DNA from: Ailanthus altissimus
Taxonomy: Eukaryota > Streptophyta > Magnoliopsida > Sapindales > Simaroubaceae
Assembly (NCBI GenBank): GCA_946807835.1
Contig: OX327694.1
Location: 4,600,001 to 4,664,000 of the forward strand
Direction of reading: 5' to 3'
DNA: 64,000 bases
This document shows, in pieces, positions 35,706 to 48,588 of the stretch. The first letter of the stretch is position 1. Each line of letters starts with the position of its first letter. The notes under the pieces were generated by a model. That model had not been told where the DNA came from. It did no database searches and was given only the letters and a program-made list of their open reading frames with translations. Position numbers and translations under genes: made by a program.

Positions 35706-36475
35706 TTTGCCAGACTTTCCATATTGAAGACAAATGGTCGTTTGACCCAGACACAAAAATTTTCAAGATTAAGAGCTATATAACAAATAAAAACATAAAG
35801 ATTACTTCAAAGACTATGTACAATGTAAATTTTTACTTCTTGATTAATTAGTTCAATTTGTGAAAGTACTTGCTTCTCTGAAAACTATTATTTCATCTTA
35901 CTTTCTTTTCTTGTAGTTTATAAACTGTTAAATGTTGGTGCTAATCTTGGAGAAACACAACCATGTAAACAAACAAATCGGAAACGTAAACATAAGTTTA
36001 CAGCCGAAATATGGCTGTTAAATGAGCAGATGCAAATTTTGTAGGATAATAGTTCAACTCTTGATGGGTGGTAGGAGTAAGTTGCAAGAGTCAAAATGTT
36101 TTAAAAGTGAATTTGCGTTTTAGATCTGTCCCAATTTGATGATATATCATACTGTCTTGAATTAGTCTTTCTGTGATTCTTTTCTTTTGTCAAAGAATTT
36201 CTCTGTTTTCTTATGCACGAGGTCTGAGATTTTTTTTACTGTTGATCTGCAAATTTTAGCTCCTCCTATGGCAAGCATATTTTAGCAAGTAATCGTTCTC
36301 CATTGGCTTTTTCATTCAAAAATAAATAAATAAATAAATAAAATGAAAGGAAAAAAAAAAAAAGTTTGTCTAAAGACCTACGGTAAGGATATTCTAGTAC
36401 GTAATCTTACCTTTTCGGCCTTTTCATTTAATTAATGAGAAAAACATAATAAAGTCGTTTCACACATTTTAACTT
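35706..36475. other. TraB 3' flank with an AAAT microsatellite
   Basis: Contains the TraB 3' untranslated region and a simple repeat (AATA)n at about 36321-36343 followed by an A-run. No gene seen. Confidence 0.55.
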
Positions 36476-36719
36476 TCAAAAAAAATTTATAAATATTAAA
36501 AAAAATTCAAATCTTAAATTCTTCTTTACTCTCTTAATTTTACAAATCCTAATACTCTCAAACCTTGTCAGCTGCCGCATCTCCACTATAGCCACCATTG
36601 TTACTACAGTTGCGCCCATTATCTCCACTAAGCATGGGTCATTGTGTGTGACCAAGCGAGGCTGCTGTACACAACTAAGAAAAGGTCGTGATAGCAACGA
36701 CCAAGCAGCGTTCGCTACA

Positions 36720-36871
36720 GCACGTGGCACCCTTGCTTGGTTGCTTGTTCTAAGGCCCTTGCACATGCCTCGGGCGACGGCCCCTGCTTGGCCGCTGCTG
36801 CATTAACCAAGCAGGGGGTCATTGCAACACGTAGCGCCCTTGCTTGATTGCTTGTTTTAAGGCCCTTGCAC
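36720..36871. repeat. Direct repeat, about 46 bp, 105 bp apart
   Basis: The segment ACGTGGCACCCTTGCTTGGT and what follows, to GGCCCTTGCACATG (36721-36766), recurs at 36826-36871 with a few substitutions. The surrounding 36540-36880 is GC-richer than its neighbours and full of GCTTGG/CCAAGC motifs, probably transposon-derived. Confidence 0.75.
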
Positions 36872-36879
36872 GTGTATTT

Positions 36880-39800
36880 GCTAAGAGGAGCCTTTGTCAA
36901 TTTTAATCATCATTCACTTTTAGGTCTAAATAAGATGTTGTATTCTTTGCAAGAAAGTAAGGTAGAAGAATAAATTTTTTTTCTTGATAAAAAAGAAAGA
37001 AGGTGGGGAAGTTTTTATTTCTAATTTTTACTTTTATTAATTTATTTATTGCTTGATTCATCGTAACCCTAGCAGTTTTAATCATCATCACATATCATTG
37101 AAATATTGAAGAATAATAAGTCTATTTTTTTAACATTAAAAAGTTGACTTTTGTTTTAGGAATTTGATTTTCTAGTAAGTTGTAAAGGGCATAATTATCA
37201 TATCTATCACATTTTATTATCTACAAAAGTAATTTAATCGTTTTATACATATTAACGTAAAATATATTAACTTTAAGAAAAGATTCCTAACAAAAAGATA
37301 TTGATTCATATTTGCTTAAACGTTTATGTTTTTTAAGCTATTTATTAAACTTTCAAATATTTGTGAATATTAGCCAATATCCTAAGGGTATTGATGATAA
37401 TAGCTGAAAAAAATAATTGACCAATCAATTAGCATCAAAGAAAAATACAAATTAAAATTTAATTATTATTACTTTTTTTTTTTGAAAAAAAACTCTAATT
37501 TCTCTTATTCATGTCATAAACGGAATAAGTAAAATATGGTACTCATATCTTACTCTCGACTTCTCAAATATATTTATAGCATTAACCAAGCATGTGGTAA
37601 GGATAAGATAATTTTTGTAAAAAAAGGATAGGGCATGGGAAAAAAATTTATTTTCCAAATTATTAATGAATCAGGGATGAGATTAAAGCTCCTCGCCCCA
37701 TCTTCGCTCTACACCCATTATATATGAATATATTAAATATAATTTTAGTAAATTGTTATATAGTTTATTAATTTTTTATTTTATAATTTGTATTTAACTA
37801 TATTTAATATAAAAACTTAAAATCTAATATTAAATGTTTTATTTTTGAGTTGAGCCGTCAGCCATCATTAATTTTATTCTCTTAAACTCTTATTAAATTT
37901 GTTCAATTGCTCTCTTTGTCCTCTCATTAAATTTGCTCTATTGTCTCGAGTAAAAATTTTAGAACTACAATAAAATTAATTTTGGTAGCATTTGAATCTA
38001 CATTTAGAACAATTGGTAAATTTGTAAGTCCTCGTCGTAGTAGATTACATTCAAAGACATTAGAAGTTTTGATATTTGCTCAAAATTAGTTATGAGATAA
38101 AATTAAAGGTTTGAAATATAATTATGTATTATTTACAAAAATTTAATTTATTTAATTTTAACCAACTAGTTCTTCTATGATTTATTTTCATTATCAAGCT
38201 TATATTTAAGTTATTTTACAAAAATTCAATGTCACATATTTATTAAAATTATTGATGAGGTAAACTCTAGTTTAATTTTTTGTAAGTTTAATTGTGTTAA
38301 ACTTTTTATTACATTATTTATAAATAAATTAATAAAAAGCTAAAAATATTTAATTTATTTTTAGGAATAAAGTCTTAATCTCATGACTTTTAATATGAGA
38401 ATATAAAATAATTAACAAAAAGATTAATGACACTAGGTACTAAAATATTATTTAAATTTATTTTATTTTATTTTATTTATTATTTACTTAAAATTTTATA
38501 TATTATTCATATTATTAAAAAAAATTATTATATTATTCTATATTGTTAGTTTAATTTCTTTTAATCATAATAGATTAATTTTATGTTATTAAAATATGTG
38601 AATATAAAATTATATTTAATATTAATAAAAATAAAAAATAAGCAAAGATAAAAAAAATCATTTTTAACATAAGGATTTCTCGTCTCTATCCTGTTAAATT
38701 TTTTTTTAAAAATGGGATAGAAAAAAAACTTAAAATAAAAAATAGAACAAACATTGCCATCCGTGATTGTCCACTATTCGCGACTCTATAAAAGTTTATA
38801 GAAATAATCAATAGCTCTTTAACTTTATAAAAGTTTTGATATAATTTTTAACCTTTAGATTATTGTTTTCTCGCCAGTCAAGATCAAATAGGGATGACGA
38901 CATGGATTTTTTATTTTTTTTTATGTTTATTTAATTAGATTTTTCTCTCTTTCCTACGATCAAGATTAAATAAGGATGATGACACGAGTATACAGCTTAG
39001 TATTACATTCTATAAAGAACTAAATTCTAATTCATCGGATGAATTTATATTTAATTAGATTCTATAAAGAACTAATAAAATAGCGTGACGGTTATTTTAA
39101 AAATTATAAAAATTAACTATTTAATGAATACAATTCGGAACATCGTAATATTATTTATGACTTAATTCTCTTTTAACATGTAATAGAAAATTCAATTAAT
39201 AATTAAAATCGAATCATATTGAATATCCAGTTCTAAAAACCATTAATTCCTACCACTATAAATTAGTAGATACAAATTTTACAAGTTAAATAGTTGATTT
39301 TTGATATGTATAAAAATGATATGTTCTCGGTTGGATGATTTGCCAGTCTGTTCTTAATTAATTTTTCATGTTTTATATATATATATTTTTTAAATATAGG
39401 AGGAGATTCAAACTTAACTTTTAATGTTTTATTTCTTTTTATATAGGAAAGGGATTCCAACTTATGTTTTTACTCTTTAAAATAAATATTTTTATAATTT
39501 AACTTGTTAAAATTTTAAATTTAATATTAAAATTTTTATATAATTAAAATTTAATTTAATATAATTTTTAACTTTAACATTTAATCTTATCACCTTAAAT
39601 TTTAATTCTATCTCAACCTCTAAACTTTTCAAACAAATGCTTTTGGCGCTTTATTTTTCTGTGGTCATAATTTAAAATTTTAAGCATTCTATAATATTAT
39701 TTTACAACTCATTCAATTACCATAAGAAACGGAAGAATCATTTCTTGCAATCTTATCTTTTAGACCCAAAAAAAAATTATTACTATTTATTACTTTCTAT

Positions 39801-39900
39801 AAAAAAAAAAACTCCCCTCTTAATTATGTCATAACTAGAAATAACCAAAATATGATAAATAAATAAAACCCAAATATGGGAGCTGTTTTCACACAATTAA
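36880..39900. other. AT-rich intergenic DNA, no gene recognised
   Basis: Three kilobases of AT-rich sequence. A near-duplicate phrase around CGACATGGATTT / GACACGAGTATA with AAGATTAAATAGGGATGA-like context (38877-38990) suggests a small local duplication. No coding region or RNA gene was found. Confidence 0.5.
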
Positions 39901-39904
39901 GTGT

Positions 39905-39912
39905 TATATAAG
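39905..39912 (+). promoter_or_regulatory. TATA box of the S1-family gene
   Basis: TATATAAG lies 60 bp upstream of the ATG at 39972 within otherwise ordinary sequence, at a spacing that would give a leader of about 30 nt. Confidence 0.65.
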
Positions 39913-39971
39913 ACACCACCATTTTCTTACATTATACATGAAAAGAATAGATACCCAAAAATTAAAAAAAC

Positions 39972-40394
39972 ATGGGTTACATCAGTAGGCATCCCTTTAT
40001 TTTGATATCATTTGTCATGCTCCTATTGATATACAATGGTGGGTCGATTCATTTTAGGCACATGGTGTACGAAAGGATTACAAATGATATTGGTGTTGGG
40101 GTAGATCTCGCCATTCATTGCAAATCCAAAGACGATGATCTTGGAGAACATGTAGTCCCTTATCAAAGTTATTATGGGTTTCAATTTCGACCGAATTTTT
40201 TTAGGACGACGCTCTACTTTTGTAGCTTCGTATGGCAAAATACACAAAAATGGTTTGATATTTACACAGAAACAAGGGATTATGATTATTGTGGTCTTTG
40301 TTCGTGGAGTATAAGACCAAGAGGTCCATGTATTGTGAATAGAACATCGAGTCCTACTGATATTTGTTATGATTGGAATTCTAATTTTCAGTGA
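39972..40394 (+). CDS. S1-like self-incompatibility protein homologue (SPH), secreted
   Basis: A single intronless frame of 140 aa. Residues about 1-25 (HPFILISFVMLLLIYNGGSI) form a signal peptide. The mature part has the S1-family pattern: IHCKSKDDDLGEHVV, FRPNFFRTTLYFCSFVW, FDIYTETRDYDYCGLCSWSIRPRGPC. Cysteines fit the family's disulphide pairs plus extras at CGLC, and NRTSS is an N-glycosylation site. The family is named after the poppy S-determinant. Most members in other plants are small secreted proteins of unknown role, often in reproductive tissue. A TATA box lies at 39905 and an AATAAA signal at 40431, 37 bp after the stop, so the gene may be active. It stands alone among transposon remains. 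Confidence 0.92.
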   Translation: MGYISRHPFILISFVMLLLIYNGGSIHFRHMVYERITNDIGVGVDLAIHCKSKDDDLGEHVVPYQSYYGFQFRPNFFRTTLYFCSFVWQNTQKWFDIYTETRDYDYCGLCSWSIRPRGPCIVNRTSSPTDICYDWNSNFQ

Positions 40395-40430
40395 ATATTT
40401 TGTCACTTTAGTTTATATGAAATAAAGGTT

Positions 40431-40436
40431 TCCGAA
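40431..40436 (+). terminator. Polyadenylation signal of the S1-family gene
   Basis: AATAAA 37 bp downstream of the TGA stop at 40392-40394, a typical near-upstream element for plant 3'-end formation. Confidence 0.5.
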
Positions 40437-40849
40437 ATGAAATGAGATTATTGGTGTCTAATTTTGTGTTCTTGATTATTTTTTTTTAATGTGAAGTGAT
40501 AATATTGTAAGGGAAATTAGTTAGATATCTATTATTATTGAGTTTCAACTTTCATTCAAGCTCGCTATAAATTTGAGTAGACTCAAATGAATAATGGGTT
40601 TATCAACCTTTAGGCTATTTAAAGTTTGTTTGCTACAACGTTTTTACAAGTTAAAAGTATTTATTTAATTGTTAAAACCTCTACTAATATTTTTTGTTGT
40701 TTAATTGCAAATAAAAAAATTTTGAAATTAAAAAGTTAGTTTTACTCTATTAGACAAAGTTTAAATTTTGAACTTTTAAAATTATAGATTATAATATTTT
40801 TTATTGAATTATCTAAAATTTATTGTTGCAGAAAAATGTTTTATAAGTA

Positions 40850-43800
40850 TAATGATTACAAAATAATTGAGAGTATGAGAAGGTAAAAAAAATTAAGAAT
40901 AAAAAACTATATACAAAGATTTACGTGGTTCAACAATTGTCTACGTTCACGGTGAATCAAAATCTAAACTTTTTATATTATTGAATTAAGTCTCTCTAGG
41001 GATTAAATTAAATACTCTCGATCTTAATTTTTTTGTTGATGTTCATAATCCCCTTATCTCAAGTTAAAATAAGGTCTTATTTATAACTATACTTCTTAAG
41101 TAAACTATAATCTGAGTTACATTAAGAAAAGAAAGTTTAAAAAACTTAAAACACAAGAAATCTGAATTTTACTCACATTAGTATCGCAGCAACTGAAATG
41201 TCTAAGCTTTGGCGCCGCGGCGCTTAGACATGAAAATTCAATATCTAGTTTTGAGCTTCATCTTAGGTCCTTCCGCCTTATTCTCGATTCTTTGTCATCT
41301 CCTTCTCAACATTTTGACTCAAAAAATCATCTTCAACATGATTTTTAATCATCATTCTTATAAATTTTTTCATTAACTCAAAATCTCCGAAGAAGCATCC
41401 ATAGATTCATCATTTCTACATTACATTGCTCACTTATATGGTGGTGACTCTAGTTAAGTTCTTACATATGATAAATTTAACTGAAGGCAATGACTTAGTT
41501 AATATATCCGCAGGATTTTCTAATGATAATATCTTTGTTAGACTAATCTCACCACTTTGAATAACTTATTTGATGAAAAACAACCTCACATCAATATTTT
41601 TTTAACCTTTCAGAAAATATTTGATGTTTGTTTAGATGTATGGCACTCTAGTTATTATAATAAACACTAGTGTCAATGTCTTTCATAGTTAACATCTCTG
41701 TGCAGATGTATTTTAACCATACGACTTCTTTAGTAGTTTTCACCACAACTATATACTCTACTTCCGTGGTTGATAATGCCACCGCATATTGTTAAACCAA
41801 CCTCTAACGTATATTACGTTCAAACATTGTAAATATGTACCCAATAAACGATAGCCTCTTGTCTAGGTTATTTGCATAATTAATAAGTGTACAATGGATA
41901 TATATATATATATATTATTTATTTTAGCTTTAATTATTGTTGTTTTTGAGTTATTACGATCTATTTATATATACTTGCGTTGAAATTGCAGGACAAGTAC
42001 TTAAATGAACTAATGAGAAAGTAAAGTAGCAAACAAGAGGCCAAAGAGTGATTTAGGTATATTTGTGTTGAAATTGCAAGAAAAGTACTTAAATGAACTA
42101 ATGAGAAAGAAAAGCAGCAAACATGAGGCCAAAGAGTAAAAATTTAGAGATAAAAGTGAAGAAAAAGAATAAACACAGTTGCGTTCCAAAAGATAAAGCG
42201 CCAACGTTCATCCAGCAAGATGAACGCCCCAGTGTTGAAGCATAGAATGCCCTAGCATTGTTGGGAATTATGGACATTGTGGTGTTGATGTGGATGCTGA
42301 GCAGTGTGAATTTCATGAACTTTTCAAGATCTCTAATGCCTAGTGCTAAAATGCCTTAGCATTGTGATAAGGGTTGATTAGGTCTAATATTTTTATTTTT
42401 CAAACTTAATATTTGTTTGTTTAAATTAAGAGAATTTGGCTTTTTATGTATTTTATTATTATTTTGTAGGTTTGGAGTTAATATAGCAAATAAGGATGAA
42501 AATCTAATAAAAATAAGGCAAAAATATCAAATTACTACAATACTATAATACAGTAGATTGCTACAGCAATGAGTTATAGTATTTTTACTATAATGCTCAG
42601 CGTCGCAGCATCCAAAATGACGCTAAAAAATAGTATGTATAGCCCTTTAGTGCTGTGACACTGCGTGAACAGTACCCTCTGATCAGTGCGCAAGAATAGT
42701 AATGTATAAATAGTAACTCATATACAGTAATCTTAATTTGACTTATATTAGATATTTTATCCTAATTCAAAGACATAAACCTATAAATAGAATATAAAAA
42801 AACCTAAAAGAAAAAATAAGAGGAGAGAGAAAAAATAATTTTTGGAGGATCAAGATGACTAGAAGATTAAAGACTGTAAAAAAATTAGTTTTATCTCTTC
42901 AACTTTTTATTTTTTTAGTTTTCTATGATTTTCATATTGTTATTATTAATAAGCTCTAGAATTATTTATTTTACTATGATCTATGTTTTTATTTTTAGGG
43001 TTAGATTTTTTAATCTAGCATGTAGTTAGATTTTATTAATTCTTAGTTAATGAACTTAATACATATAATTGATTCATTATATCTTATGTTTAAGGCTTTC
43101 ATTATATCTGATCAATATTATGAATGATTGAGGAACTATGATGAATTTAACAAAGATATTCATGTATTTAGCCTATGATAGTTTGATGCATGATCATAAG
43201 GTAGCAACTATAAGTTCCATATATGATAGACATGTAAATAGATGGCATGTATGACATAATTTAGAATTGATCTTAATGAATTACATTCTAATTTGATTAT
43301 CATAGACATATAGATGATTGTTAGAATGCGTAATATAGTCACTCAACCATCAACAAAGACTTGTGGTGAGATTAGTGTCTAAGCTAATAATTGATATTAA
43401 AGGATTAACTAAGTAGTTAATGAATCCAGTGAAATATTAAAGGATGAGTCTATACCCTAGAATTATTATCCTTTAGTGAATTAATTTCTTTATTAATTAG
43501 GTTAAGAATTGGGTTAGTTAATTAAATTTTAGATTTTAGTTTTCTAAATAAAAGTTAAGTAGATATAATTTTAGTAATTGATTGATAGAATTAGATCGTA
43601 TAGTCCCTATGGGGTCGATACTCAGACTCTAAATCTTATATTACTTGATATGATAGCGTGCACTTACGATAGGCTACGATAGCACCAATCACATTACAAG
43701 ATTGTCAATGTTGCAATATTCGTACATGACAGTTAGAAATGCCCTTGTGTTCTAGAGAGACACGCTATTGTAATAAGGTTATTTCCTACACTATATAAAG

Positions 43801-45960
43801 TAATTCTTTTGGATTTTTATAAGAGTTGAAACATTCTACTTTTATTTCATCATTAAAGGAGTATGTTCTAGGTCAAAAATCACACATTTTTACTACAAAA
43901 AAGCACATTTCTACATTTAGAACTCATTTAAAGAAGGATCAACATCATCAAAGGAAGCTAATACTTGCAAGAGAAGCATTAGAATCAAGGTTTGGGAAGA
44001 TTATATGGACTCATTTTTGTATTTATTAATCTAAACTTAGTTGTATCATGTTATCTCTTACACTTTGTTATTTGAACTTTATTATGTTGAACTTAAATAT
44101 ACTTTTTTATAATTATAGTCTTGAACTTAACTATGTGTTTGTAAATATTTTAACTTTGAATGCATGAATTTATTTTTATTTATTTTGTTAGTACTTAATA
44201 TTTACATTTTACCTAGCCAATCTTATGCATGAACTTTAGATTTATTGTGATAAACTTGGAAAAGACATCTCATTCAATAGCCTAGGACAAAATGATGTAT
44301 AATTGTAGAGTAACATCTATAAGTTTCAATTAAGATAGGAATATACCTAAGTGGCATACATGGTTAATACAACTTGGGCTTAATGAATTCTACTTAATCT
44401 CGATATCATAGGAATATAGGTATTGGATTGAATGGGGTATAATCGTCTGACCATCGGAAGAGGCTTGCGATGAGTCTAGCGTTGTGACCAATAACTAATT
44501 AAGGAATTGACTATCAAAGCATATCCACAACAAACATAGATTAAGGGGTAGCTACATATCCTAGATATTATTTATCATTGATAGTGTTAGAATTTGTGAT
44601 TTGCATACTTAGTTGTTAATTTAGTATTAGTTTTATTTTCAATTGAATCAATTTGTTTGGATAAAAGTAGAAGAATCAATTTTAGTACTTGAACAAAGCG
44701 AAACACTTAGTCCTAGTGGGTTTGACACCCTTCACTCTTTATTACTTGTTAACGATAGCGTGCACTTGCACTTATTAGGTTTGTTTATCATTTTATATCA
44801 CTGTACACACACAATAAATCATACACTTAAGCATAAGTAATTTAACAAACCCAACAAAAATATGAGTCTACATATCCTCTCATTTCATCATCATTTTTTG
44901 CCATTTTATATAGCAAACCATGCTCTGACGTTCCTTGTAAATGTTTTAATATTCACTTTACTACAAGCCAATGTTTTTTATTAGAATTAGCCATATATCT
45001 ACTCATTATGCTTATAACTTGAGTTATATCTGGTCTTATGCAAACCATTGCATATATGTTGCTCCCTACAGTGTTGATATATGGTACTTTAAGCATCTAC
45101 AATTCTTTTTTTTAAAAAATATTTATAGTGATTATGTTGTTAACAACTTAAAATGCATGGCCATGGGAGTTAAGACAGCTTTCGCATCATACATTCTGAA
45201 TCTCTTAAGAATTTTGAGTATATATCTTTGCTGGGACAGGAAAATAACATATGATATTTCCTTTATGATATTCATAACAGAATCCTCTTTGCTTCCTCAA
45301 AATCCTTCACTTTAAACTTGACACTCAACTGCATCTTCATATCTATTCTATATCTTGATATGCAATTAACATATCATCTATATAAAGAAGTAAATACATA
45401 TATATTCCACTATCTAATGCTTTAAAGTACATACACCCGTCATGCTTGCTTCTGGTAATACCAAAATGTAACAAGAAGTTATTAAATTTCTTATACTACT
45501 GTCTTAGAGACTGCTTTAACCCATATAATGATTTCTTTAATAAACAAGCATAAACTTCTATTTCAAGTTCTTCAAACCCCTGTGACTATAACATGTATAT
45601 ATATTTTCTTCAAGCTCTCTATGAAGAAAAGTAATTTTACATCTATTTGCTCTAAATACAAATTTAAATTTATGCACATAGCTAATAAAATTCTAATTGA
45701 CGTATGTTTGACTAATGATGAAAATATTTTATGAAAACTAACCCCTTACACTGAGTGAAATCTTTTGCCATTAATTTAGCTTTAAACTCATAGGCTTTAC
45801 ACCGGTATCTCTTCCTTAATTTTATACACCCACTTAAACCCAATTAATTTCTTATTTTGAGGTATCTCCACAAATTCTCAAATTTTATTCTTTCAGAGAG
45901 AATTAATCTCATTTTCCATCACCATGTTATTAAAAAATAAATTTTTGAACAAAATAATAT
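40850..45960 (-). mobile_element. Decayed copia element, interrupted by other repeats
   Basis: On the minus strand, 45960-45300 encodes RT fragments: KKSLYGLKQSLRQ, then a stop, YKKFNNFLLHFGITRSKHDGC and the catalytic-type YIDD. 41880-41461 encodes RNase H sequence (ALSTTEVEYIVVVKTTKEVVWLKY). Sequence at 40850-41420, with TTTACGTGGTTCAACAATTG, resembles a copia LTR. RT and RNase H are separated by about 3 kb of unrelated DNA (41890-44860). Both coding parts are full of stops and deletions. Confidence 0.8.
41890..44860. repeat. LTR-like debris inserted in the decayed copia element
   Basis: Not similar to copia coding sequence. A TATA box (CCTATAAATAGAA, 42779-42791) with a downstream GA-rich leader, and a second one (CACTATATAAAG, 43789-43800), look like two LTR promoters. 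Two stretches share GATACTCAGACT/GACACCCTTCACT followed by GATAGCGTGCACTT (43600-43665 and 44700-44770), a motif common near LTR ends of plant gypsy elements. A direct repeat of about 70 bp (GTACTTAAATGAACTAATGA and following) occurs at 41978-42048 and 42068-42140. Confidence 0.5.
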
Positions 45961-46094
45961 TATACACTCGCAACAAATAACAAAAGAAAGAGCATGATTG
46001 GAAACAATAATTTTTTTTCTTTATGTTGCATTATATAAATAAAACATGCTAAGGTATTTTTAAAAGTTGGTACTCCTAAAGCAAAAAGACACAA

Positions 46095-46215
46095 ATAAGA
46101 CACGCCAAGGCACATGCTAAGTGCAAGTTGTGCTTAGCACATGCACTTAGTGTGCGTTTAATTGCACGCACAAAGTGAACACCTATGCTTAACGTGCACT
46201 AAGTATTTGTGTCGG
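46095..46215. repeat. GC-rich dispersed repeat block (second copy)
   Basis: Contains GCTAAGTGC, TTGTGCTTAGCACATGC and several GTGC/GCAC alternations. It resembles the block at 15825-15925 in words and order, but is more diverged. Likely part of an old transposon family. Confidence 0.45.
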
Positions 46216-48200
46216 TGTCGTGTGTGGTGGCCAAAATGGTGTTTTAGCCATTTTTTGGCCTTTTTGATTTTTTTTACTCAATTGTTTTTACAAAATCTAC
46301 TTATTTATTATTAAATATATCTTTTTTTTAATAAATTTTATGCATTAAAATAAAAAAGAGGAAAAAATTAAAGATATTTAGAGTTAAAAGAATACTCTAT
46401 AAAATTAGGGGCCATTTTTAAAAGTTTCCCTTGATTTTAAAACAAAAAAAAAAAAGAATGAATTTTCTCCTTAAACATGTTAAAGTACTATAAAAGAATT
46501 TGATTCTTATCTTTGTTTGAGTATCTTCAATTTTATCGCAAATGTTTAGTCACTCTTTAACTTTACGAGCCTCTCTTCAATTTTATTACAATTTTAATTA
46601 AGAATTTTACATGAAAAAACTCTCTTTATTTGTGCTAAGAAAAAGAATGAGAATGTTTTTTAATTTAAAAGAAGACAAAATAAAGATATAAAAAAATAAT
46701 AAGACAAAATAAAAATAAAGAAAAAAATTGTAATCATTTCAATTTTTTTTTTTAGTGATATTATTAAAAGGCATTGTGGTTATTACTCGCCCTATTTTAA
46801 AATATCAATGTAATTATAGTTGAATAAGATATCCATGCAAATTGGTAATTCTTTTAAAGCATTTAATTAAATAATCCCAACACAAGTCAATTTAACTTTG
46901 GAAATTTTTCACAATTGGCTAATATTTTTAGGTAATATTCTTTTCTAATCATAAATGTAGGAGTTAATTTTTTGTAGCAAAAAAATTGATACTTGGAAAA
47001 TTATACTCCTGAGTTAAATATTTTTCCCCCAAAATATTTGAGCCATCTCTCTCTCTTAAAAAATTGAATATTTTGAAGTTTTTTTATGTTTATTTTATAA
47101 ATGAATGAATATCAAAATATCATGTAATGTAATGAAGTACATAAGAAATAAGGTGAAAAAAGAAATTAAACTTAAAAATTTGAGAATCGATTCACGCACG
47201 TGCGAAATGGCCATTTAATTAATTAATTATTTAATAAATAATAAATAATGTATTTAATTAATAATTATTTAATAGATAATAATAAATTAAATTAAATTAA
47301 TTATTTAAACTAATAAATGACAAGTTATTTATTTATTTTAAATTAAAATTATATAAAAAAATTAAAACAAAAAACAAGACCATTCACATAAACTAGAAAG
47401 GGTGTACAAATAGTCTTTCATTTAATTTTTTTTTGGCTCCCACTTTTTTTTCAATGGGCACTTCTCACATGTGAGAAGCGCCTATCTCTCGAATCACATT
47501 TAGAGACAATGATTTTGATAAAAACTTTTATTTTTGCCGTTTCTAATTAGATTCTTTTTTTTTTATTTCTATCCAATTTTAACTTATTTACAATATAATT
47601 TACCCATTTTTTTTATTTATTTTATTTACAATCTAATTATTTTCATAATTTTTATCATAAACTATAAATTACAACAAAAATTTTAAGAACTTACAAATTA
47701 TTGACCATTTTTTAAATTTAAAGTCAACTACCGATAATTTCAAATGTCGATCTACACAATATTAGATCCAAAATTAATAGTTTGTACAACATTAATTTTA
47801 GAGTTTTTTTTTTAGAGAATGAATATTGAGATTCGAATCTTTAGAGAAGAGGAAAATATATTAGAGGTAAACTTGTCCAAATATTAATTCATTCACTACC
47901 AAAAATTAACTTCTACATTTATGATTAAAAAAAATATTATCTAAAAATATAGACTAATTGTGAAAAGTTTCCATTTAGCTTTCTGTAGTTTGAAGGCAGA
48001 TTACGGTTCGTTATCAGAAAATACTTCCCAATCCGTAATAATTTTAAATATTAGGGGAGGTTTATGTAATTTACCCACGCAAATGACGCCATATTTTCTC
48101 TCAAAGGGTATTGTAGAACTTTCAAATATGTAATATTTGGATCACATTTCTAAAAGTTAACGTTCGTATCACTTTAATCAACTTACCCTCTGTTATGGTA
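46216..48200. other. AT-rich intergenic DNA upstream of the CCCH gene
   Basis: Simple AT-rich tracts, including TTAATTAATTAATTATTTAA at about 47217 and related runs to 47310. No gene recognised. The region from about 48190 onward is C/T-rich and leader-like for the next gene. Confidence 0.5.
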
Positions 48201-48242
48201 TTCTTCATTCTTCACTTCTCGGTTCACACTTCACACTTCACA

Positions 48243-48377
48243 GTAAAGTGGCTTCTTTCTCTCTCCTCCTTTTCAATGTACTTTTTTCGATTGGTTTATT
48301 TGATTTTCGCGTATGTTATTTCTCAACAACGAAAATAAGCAAAGCATAATTCTGATTCTCTTAACATTTTCTTGTAG
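48243..48377 (+). other. Possible 5'-UTR intron of the CCCH gene
   Basis: The leader-like sequence shows a GTAAAG donor at 48243 and a TTTTCTTGTAG acceptor ending at 48377, 211 bp before the start codon. A TTA/TTG trinucleotide tract (48556-48580) lies in the remaining leader. Only a transcript can confirm this intron. Confidence 0.35.
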
Positions 48378-48588
48378 GCATCAGATCAAGATGTGCAGGG
48401 ATCGTTATTATATCTTGGAATTATTTTCACCTGGGCACGCACAACCTTCTCCATAACTAATCCCAACAAGTCGATTGGTTTCTCATTCTTTACTCAATTT
48501 CTCTTCTGTCTCTAGCTACTAACTGTGCTTGAGTCTTGATTTCTTGAAGATCAACTTATTATTATTGTTATTATTATTATCATCAAAT

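Noticed and set aside
36476..36900. Minus-strand frames with repeated CKGLRTSNQARVPRA-like peptides
   Set aside because: Caused by the 105-bp-spaced direct repeat; not a protein family I recognise and lacking any gene signals.
40023..40406. 127-codon minus-strand frame opposite the S1 gene
   Set aside because: Antisense shadow of a clearly recognisable S1-family protein. No domain or promoter of its own.
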